Shown piece after piece: positions 59,685 through 64,000 of a stretch of DNA of 64,000 nt. The translations under genes were made by a program, and so were the position numbers. The stretch comes from Terfezia claveryi (Eukaryota; Ascomycota; Pezizomycetes; Pezizales; Pezizaceae). Within the stretch, counting starts at the first letter, position 1. Each line of letters begins with the position of its first letter. The stretch is from NCBI GenBank assembly GCA_015179025.1, contig WHUX01000024.1:372001-436000 (forward strand), given 5' to 3'. A model generated the notes under the pieces. That model was given only the letters and a program-made list of their open reading frames with translations, was not told the origin of the DNA and did not search any database.

Positions 59685-60948
59685 AGTGGCTGGCCCTGTA
59701 GGAGGTGTAAAAGAGGTGCGAAACAGGTAAGGCTGTTAGTTATCTATGGTTAGATTCTGGTTTGTTTGGTTACAAAATGTACTGTAGATCCATCCTGTAT
59801 AATGAGGTTAGGTCAATATATCAAGATCTAAACAGCCATGCAGATCAGAGTGAGACGCAGCAATTGATATACCTCCCGGCCCGTCGCCCAAGTTTCCATA
59901 TACCATGAAACGACATCCTAAGTGGCTACCTAAGGCAGGAAGTCGTCGTAAGCTCCCTCACCTTCCAGCCTTAGCCGCACCAATGCGCTAGGTAGTTTGA
60001 TTCGCTGCCCCACAGTCAAGCCCATGGACCAACTGATACCCAATAGCTTAGGACTTCTGGGCCTTTGCAGATACGCATGCAATGCTGAATCACTGCTGCG
60101 CCGCCTCCGCCTCCGTCCGAGACCATGGCCCATGGTTGAAAAGTGGTTACGGATAGCGTTTCAGATTGACAGGCAGCTTGCGCTACAGTCGGATTGGTGT
60201 CTACATCTTTTATTGGGGCCATCGCTTTGGAGATCTAGAGTGGGGGACTCAATCACGTTGGCATTGCACTATCAGAAGCCGTATCCAATTGATTAGAGAT
60301 GTTTCAGATCCAACCTCGACACCCGAGTATGAGGTGGCTTAGCTTGATGGCCGAAATTCCAATATAAAACCGATTTGTACTGGGCATCACAGGTACCTTC
60401 CCACACCGGTTAACGGGTGCGGCGGTCGGGACGGGGGTGAGTTTTTTGCGGTTGCAGAGTATCATAGTAATCGATGTGTTAAGAGTAGTTCTACATAGAT
60501 ATGTATTGACTTGGCTGACTTTCGGAACATATATTTCTATCAAAGGCATGTTCCGTCGCGTCAGTATACCTATACGAAATGAGATCTATATGAGACCTCT
60601 TAAGAGTATGAAACTCCCCAAAGATAGAGCCTTTCTTTTGGCATTGATGCATTGTCTAGAATTATTCCCTGGAAGATATAATCATCTATTTCATCAATAT
60701 TGCATCGGCAATCATTTGAGAGTTTAGTCTGTCAAAGTACTTAGAGGCTAGCTCAGTGATATCTCTCCAATATTTTTCTCAAATATATTTTAGCAGACAT
60801 ACATATATCCCTCAAGATCAGGCTCAGGCAGCGGGATCTGGACATGTTAATTGCCAACACCCACGCTGCTTGTGCAAGAAATCTTCTACATATTAACAGG
60901 GGACAATATCTTATGCTGAAGACATGCAGAAACCGTACGAGTGATATG

Positions 60949-60976
60949 AATCGTCACTAGTCTGGTTAATCGTCGT
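60949..60976 (+). mobile_element. Ultra-short insertion, 10 bp, decayed duplication
   Basis: TAGTCTGGTT (60958-60967) between AATCGTCAC and AATCGTCGT, a 7/9 match. Confidence 0.5.
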
Positions 60977-61433
60977 GCGTTAAATGTGTACATACCAGTT
61001 ACGTACTAGCGCATACCTAAGTATCCATGAACTTCAACAGCCAGCAAAAAGCAATATCAACTTCAAGGGACTGCCTAGGTCGATATATCGCTCTAGAAGC
61101 ATTTATTCCCATACCAGGAAGTGTTATAGGTTTATTTTCAATGCTCTTGTAATGTAGCGATCGAATTTACCAATCAGTAGTCGTGATGCATGTGATTTCT
61201 GATTGAGTAATCATTATACTCTATGTACCTGGTTTCTATTGCCTCCGCACCCATTATATCACCACACAAGTTCGTAACTGAAATCAATGGATCCAAAAGT
61301 TTACTGCTCGTATGTCACTGATAAGCATGAGGGATATCCTGTGGTCAACGTGAATCCATTTGGATCCATTCTGAAATGCCAAGGAGTTTTCGCTTAGAAT
61401 TGACAGACTTAGCTAATTCTAAAGAGCTCGTGT

Positions 61434-61445
61434 GTAACCAGACTA
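61434..61445 (-). mobile_element. Solitary family end, 12 bp
   Basis: GTAACCAGACTA, no duplication. Confidence 0.35.
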
Positions 61446-61704
61446 GGAACGTATATGGCAAAAAGGATTACAGATAAAGCAACTAATAAGAAGCGATCAT
61501 GGAGGGAAGCATAAGCAATGCAGCATGGGGTGCTAGATCTAAAACAATGAGCTTCAATTAATGAGGTTCTTGAGCGGAAATGCGCATTTTTCTGGAGATT
61601 GGCTGGAATATGAGGTCACATCGGAATGTGACACTGGGTGCAGGGAGTGAATCGCTTCCAAAACTCTAGTACCGGTACTGTAGCTCCAGAATTACCTTTC
61701 CAAA

Positions 61705-62116
61705 TACAGTCTAACCTTGCTTACCGGACCTCGCTATAGCAGATTCCTTGTTATACCAGACGAACCAGAGGCTTCCGGAATTCTTACCAGCAAATTGCCT
61801 CTCGCTATACCGGACGGCCATACAATACCGGACCGGACAGAGTGATAGAGGAGTGCAGGGCTCTTCTTATCCCTGTCCCCATACATTTCTCCCTCGCTAT
61901 ACCGGACGAGGCAGGTCTGGTTGCTGAATAATCTACTCTGTTAGGCTTAATGTGACTCGAAATACCCTTATTGGAGGACAAAATGGGAGTTCTCAGAACC
62001 CACGTGACTGGTCAGCCCCTGTCTGAGGGCTAGCGCCATTTCTATACCGGAACCCTTGCTATACCGGACAGAAAGTCCTGGATTTCTGCCGTCCGTTATA
62101 GCAAGGGTAGACTGTA
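61705..62116 (+). mobile_element. Pogo/Fot1-like MITE, copy A, TA duplication
   Basis: Inverted ends CAGTCTAACCTTGC and GCAAGGGTAGACTG (61707-62114) flanked by TA on both sides, as in the Tc1-mariner superfamily. The motif TATACCGGAC is repeated near both ends. It has no coding capacity. Confidence 0.75.
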
Positions 62117-62126
62117 CCCTCTGAAC

Positions 62127-62166
62127 TACTCGTGCCTAACAGGGGAACCCCTGTTAGGCACGAGTA
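62127..62166. repeat. Perfect 40 bp palindrome
   Basis: TACTCGTGCCTAACAGGGG, AA, then its exact reverse complement. The outermost two bases are TA on each side, so it could be a 36 bp unit with a TA duplication. Confidence 0.85.
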
Positions 62167-62322
62167 CCTTCCCAAATGCCTTCCGAAAGATCCTGCTCAT
62201 AATTATCCTCCTCTTCTAATGAGGATTCTATTGCAAAGACATATGCGATACTCTCAACTTCAGTTTGAATAACCTGTAGCGTTTGAGCCTTTCCGGATCG
62301 AGGCATTGCGATGTGGTGATTT

Positions 62323-62654
62323 TACTAGTCTACTGCTATAACGGACGGCAGAAATCCAGGGCTTTCTTAGTCTGGTTGGCACAACACCCTCGGGCTTTCT
62401 GTCCGGTATGGCAAGGTTCCGGTATAGAAATGGCGCTAGCCCTCAGACAGGGGCTGACCAGTCACGTGGGTTCTGAGAACTCCCATTTTGTCCTCCAATA
62501 AGGGTATTTCGAGTCACATTAAGCCTAACAGAGTAGATTATTCAGCAACCAGACCTGCCTCGTCGTATAGCGATTGAGAAATGTATGGGGACAGGGATAA
62601 GAAGAGCCCTGCACTCCTCTATCACTCTGTCCGGTATAGCAAGGTTAGACTGTA
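62323..62654 (-). mobile_element. Pogo/Fot1-like MITE, copy B, with nested short insertion
   Basis: Inverted relative to copy A, beginning near TAGTCTACTGCTATAACGG and ending GGTTAGACTG plus TA (62653-62654). It shares most of the interior of copy A but lacks about 100 bp near one end, and carries the 24 bp insertion at 62368. Confidence 0.75.
62359..62400 (+). mobile_element. Ultra-short insertion, 24 bp, with perfect 9 bp duplication inside a MITE
   Basis: Insert 62368-62391 (TAGTCTGGTTGGCAC then AACACCCTC) between GGGCTTTCT at 62359-62367 and 62392-62400. Copy A of the MITE has the single, unoccupied site at 62070-62078 (reverse complement GGACTTTCT). Confidence 0.9.
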
Positions 62655-62674
62655 GTTGGCACAACACCTCGTAG
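62653..62674 (+). mobile_element. Family member abutting the MITE end
   Basis: TAGTTGGCACAACACC then TCGTAG; it lacks five bases near its start compared with the 28 bp form and begins at the MITE's TA. Confidence 0.45.
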
Positions 62675-64000
62675 GATTTTACAGTGTTTCGGCTAGTCCA
62701 TGGCAGCTGCACTCATCAGAACAAGAGGATCTAGAACCAGGGGTAGAGCAGGAAGATGGCAACCAGTACAGAGTACTGAGCCTAAAAATGATTGGTTAAC
62801 GTACAGTACTGCGATAGTGATAGATCTGAATCCTGTGACGTAAATAACGCTCATACTGTTTTGATACTTCACGAGTTCGGTTGTGAAGGTTTGGACCTTT
62901 AAATTTTAATTACTAAGCTGCATAACAAGACTTATCTAGGCCTTGCTCAGACTTTTGAATTAAATCCAGAATTCAGACTTTCCATTATCCTGAACGGGGC
63001 TCTTCTTATGCATGGTGAAATCATAGCACGTGCTTGTACTGCGAGAGGAGGTCACACCTGCTTTTAGAATTAAAGCTTATTAAAGCTTGAGATGCAGAGT
63101 GGACTGTCATAGTGGAATTACCTCCTTTTTTTTCATTCCTTCTCCTATAGGCCTATATCTCTTATTTTTTGCGCCTTCATCATCTCTGCTCACTCCTTCC
63201 TAATCCCACAGGGCCTTTATTTCTCTACCTTCCACCGGAACTTTACTTTTGCTTCTTATCTCTTTATAAAATATTAGCAATGCTCACTCGGAATAAATAT
63301 GTCAATGTGCATTGTATGTCATGGTTATTATGGTGGTTCTAAGTTTTGTCGCTTTACATGTACCTTATAGTTACATCATTAACTCGAACTTATCATAATA
63401 TAAAAATAGTGAAAAACATATGTATATATATTTAAACAACTTCACTCCCGATGAAGGAGCCAATGCAGAATATCTGGAGGATGATAATCACAAGGTGCCA
63501 GTGTAAATCGAAGAAGATGAGGCTTGTTGGTGCCATTAACTCTGCCTCTGCCTGCAGACTGCAGATTTAATATCAGTACCTGGTATGAATACTTCCTAGT
63601 ACGGAGTACGTCTGCTAGAAAGACCAGCAGAAAAAAGGAAACCACCCGGTGGGACGACTGCTTCTTTCATGGATTAGACGAACCTAGTCTCATGCCAGGA
63701 CGAACCAGAACTTGCCTTATCTAGTCTTACGTAAACACCGGTAGTTAGGCGCGTCAGGATTCCTCTGAACATTCGCATCAACAAATCCTCTGTAGAGTAC
63801 ATGTATCTTTCAATTCAGATTTCAATAGGAATTGGTGAAGTTTGACAAATTATGTCTCCTTTGAAAGGCTTGAATGCCATTAAATCAGATTTGTTACATT
63901 TTCCAGTGGCTTAAGGGATACGTACTATGATGTGCATATGTAACGAAATGCGATTTTGCTTTGCAATTGGTAAATATAACCTGTAGCTATTCAACTTTGC
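62675..64000. other. No gene seen
   Basis: Short frames only. T-rich tracts at about 63123-63300. Confidence 0.5.

Larger units (their letters stand above)
59184..61704. other. No gene; short insertions only
   Basis: Family members at 59661, 60958 and 61434; nothing else identified. Confidence 0.5.

Noticed and set aside
1..64000. CRISPR arrays, operons, ribosome binding sites
   Set aside because: The window is fungal nuclear DNA. The short direct repeats seen are target duplications or minisatellites without regular spacers.

Overview
The window is nuclear DNA of a filamentous ascomycete (Pezizomycotina). The evidence is a stand-alone fatty acid synthase beta subunit, short 50-115 nt introns with GT..AG ends and CTAAC/CTAAT-like branch sites, and an Sfh5-type lipid transfer protein. 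The species cannot be read from the sequence. A repeat-rich, gene-poor half, CpG-type decay of a duplicated gene and a methylcytosine-reader (SRA) gene suggest a lineage with methylated DNA and many transposons.

Layout. The first 34 kb hold nearly all the genes. FAS1 enters from the left edge (1-5481, +). It is followed by an RBR-type E3 ubiquitin ligase (7502-10334, +), 8.7 kb without a gene, an SRA-YDG domain protein (19073-20690, +), an Sfh5 phosphatidylinositol transfer protein (23647-25505, -), a ROG1-like serine lipase (26394-30311, -), a lipid-kinase-like protein (31107-32618, +) and an inositol monophosphatase (32875-34014, -). The last four all concern lipid or inositol metabolism. 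They lie in separate transcription units, so this is proximity and not an operon.

From 34 kb to the end the DNA is mostly relics. It holds a decayed second copy of the SRA gene, a possible copia gag fragment, several 5'-truncated Tad1-like LINE ends with poly(A) tails and target-site duplications, a LINE RNase H relic, pogo/Fot1-like MITEs, palindromes and minisatellites. Only two intact genes were found there: a small unknown protein (41472-42131, +) and a secreted threonine-rich repeat protein (55555-56112, -).

The most striking signal is a dispersed family of ultra-short insertions, 9 to 37 bp long. All begin TAGTCTGGTTGGCAC or end with its reverse complement, and many are flanked by exact 8-9 bp target-site duplications. 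About 27 copies or remnants occur between 10.7 and 62.7 kb, always outside exons. One sits inside a MITE whose neighbouring second copy preserves the unoccupied site, so insertion is directly visible. They may be the smallest forms, or excision scars, of a Mutator- or hAT-like DNA transposon. I do not recognise them as a described family.
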